Source of the DNA: Auriscalpium vulgare
Taxonomy: Eukaryota > Basidiomycota > Agaricomycetes > Russulales > Auriscalpiaceae
Direction of reading: 5' to 3'
DNA length: 64,000 nucleotides
Assembly: GCA_019915015.1 (NCBI GenBank)
Contig: JAHBBC010000010.1
Coordinates: 744,001 to 808,000 of the forward strand
The position numbers and the translations under genes were made by a program. A model generated the notes under the pieces. The model was not told where the DNA came from and did not search any database. It worked only from the letters and a program-made list of their open reading frames with translations. Of the stretch, positions 62,971 through 64,000 are shown one piece after another (the stretch's first letter is position 1; every line of letters begins with the position of its first letter).

Positions 62971-63571
62971 ATGGTACGCCCTCGCTGCTACATGATTCCT
63001 TCTACTGACAGTGCTATCCAGTCTACAAACTGCAGACGGCGTCTTATCCGCGACTTCAAGCGCCTTTCCAGCGACCCACCGGGTGGCATCTCAGGCAGCC
63101 CATGCCCTGACAACATCATGCTCTGGAACGCCGTCATCTTTGGACCAGGTGCATCCTCTCTGTGATCCCCCCTGCAATCTTGAGGCTGATCTCCTTGCAG
63201 CGGAAACGCCGTTCGAGGATGGCACGTTCAAGCTCCTGCTGACATTCGATGAGTCGTATCCGAACAAGCCGCCCACGGTCAAGTTCCTCTCGCGCATGTT
63301 CCACCCGAACGTCTACGCGAACGGCGAGCTCTGCCTTGACATCCTGCAGAACCGCTGGTCCCCGACGTACGATGTGGCCGCGATCCTGACCAGCATCCAG
63401 AGCCTCCTGCACGACCCGAACCCGAACAGCCCCGCGAACGCCGAGGCCGCGCAGCTGTACCGCGAGAACATGAAGGAGTACGTGCGGCGGGTGCGCGCCA
63501 CCGTGGAGGATAGCTGGCTGGAGGAGGAGGAGAAGGCCGCGGTCGCGTCGGGCGAGGGCTCTGCCCAGTAG
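62971..63571 (+). CDS. RAD6: Ubiquitin-conjugating enzyme E2, RAD6/UBC2
   Basis: RAD6 ubiquitinates histone H2B and PCNA and acts in N-degron turnover. The first exon is only the ATG (62971-62973), followed by a 48-nt intron to 63021. Exon 2 then gives [20 protein letters not shown] with [12 protein letters not shown]; the next intron is 63149-63200. The last exon holds [40 protein letters not shown] (catalytic Cys in GELCLDI) and [20 protein letters not shown] with [14 protein letters not shown]. The acidic tail ([16 protein letters not shown]) extends beyond the core, as in yeast RAD6. About 165 residues. Confidence 0.95.
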
Positions 63572-64000
63572 CGCTCTGCCCTCAGGGGCGATCGCCATCG
63601 CGGACGCCGGTTGACGTGGGACGAAAAGGGCTGCCGGTCAGATGGGTGCACCTGTGCTCGGTGGGCCGAAGGTCAGGTCGTTATTTATGGGGGGCATGGA
63701 CGTCAGCTGTGTGAGCCGGCGGCAGGAGTGCCTTTGGCCTGTCGTACGTTTCTTCCTTTATCCCAGATTGTTGCCTGCTAATGTGTTTTGCCGAATGCTT
63801 TTCAGTGTTTCGTCTTCGGATTACAAGGGTCGTTGCCCAGCGTCCAGGTCCTGCTTTAGCCTGTGGCGCCGCTGCTCCGTCCGTCCTCCCACACTCATGA
63901 TAATCTATAAGCCTCCGTGTGCACCATGTAGTTCATAATAATGTATACCGTGTCTCTCACTTAGAGTGTCCTGGGAGCGGCCGTCCAGGACGCTCTACAT
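63572..64000. other. Downstream flank of RAD6
   Basis: Pyrimidine-rich sequence fitting a 3' untranslated region and spacer. The open frame at 63642-63938 has no family motif. No gene is supported to the window end. Confidence 0.45.

Overview
This is a chromosomal segment of a filamentous basidiomycete, most likely a mushroom-forming or wood-inhabiting Agaricomycete. Genes are cut by many short GT-AG introns (about 50-60 nt), some exons are only 3-30 nt, intergenic gaps are small, both strands are used, and most coding DNA is GC-rich. There is no operon structure, plasmid, phage or CRISPR signal. Exon joins were worked out by eye from reading frame, splice consensus and family motifs, so gene ends are firmer than internal splice sites.

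Layout. (1) 1-7.6 kb: a strikingly AT-rich accessory patch with three decaying copies of one NB-ARC/TPR NLR-like gene. (2) 7.6-33 kb: a dense housekeeping block. It holds EAF3/MRG15 chromo-barrel protein, an ArfGAP with a Q/P-rich tail, a PEX39-like small protein overlapping an unrecognised antisense gene, a C2H2 protein, prephenate dehydrogenase, GPC1-type acyltransferase, a small secreted protein, tRNA-dihydrouridine synthase DUS3, a CUE/UIM ubiquitin-hydrolase-like protein, an OPI10/Hikeshi protein, HMG-CoA lyase, U3 snoRNP WD40 protein RRP9 and alanine aminotransferase. (3) 33.6-48.8 kb: a rearranged accessory region. It has an intron-containing tRNA-Ala(CGC), two copper-fist transcription factor genes sharing a near-identical 2-kb block 11,155 bp apart, a 6-kb GC-rich repeat island between them, a lineage-type hypothetical gene, and a tandem array of CLF1 mini-exon pairs just upstream of intact CLF1. 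(4) 48.8-51.6 kb: CLF1 splicing factor. (5) 51.6-57.7 kb: a gene-poor stretch with tandem hairpin repeats, an F-box gene and its fragments. (6) 57.7-64 kb: a coiled-coil protein, queuine transferase subunit QTRT2, a mitochondrial-type J-protein and the RAD6 E2 enzyme.

The genes form no single pathway. Several are divergent or convergent pairs (TYR1/GPC1, OPI10/HMGCL, copper-fist/CLF1, J-protein/RAD6; DUS3/UCH-like, QTRT2/J-protein). The most unusual material is the CLF1 exon array with preserved frame and splice sites, the mosaic copper-fist duplication, the dispersed CGTCCAG motif island, and the NLR copy whose single frame is broken by four stop codons but no frameshift.
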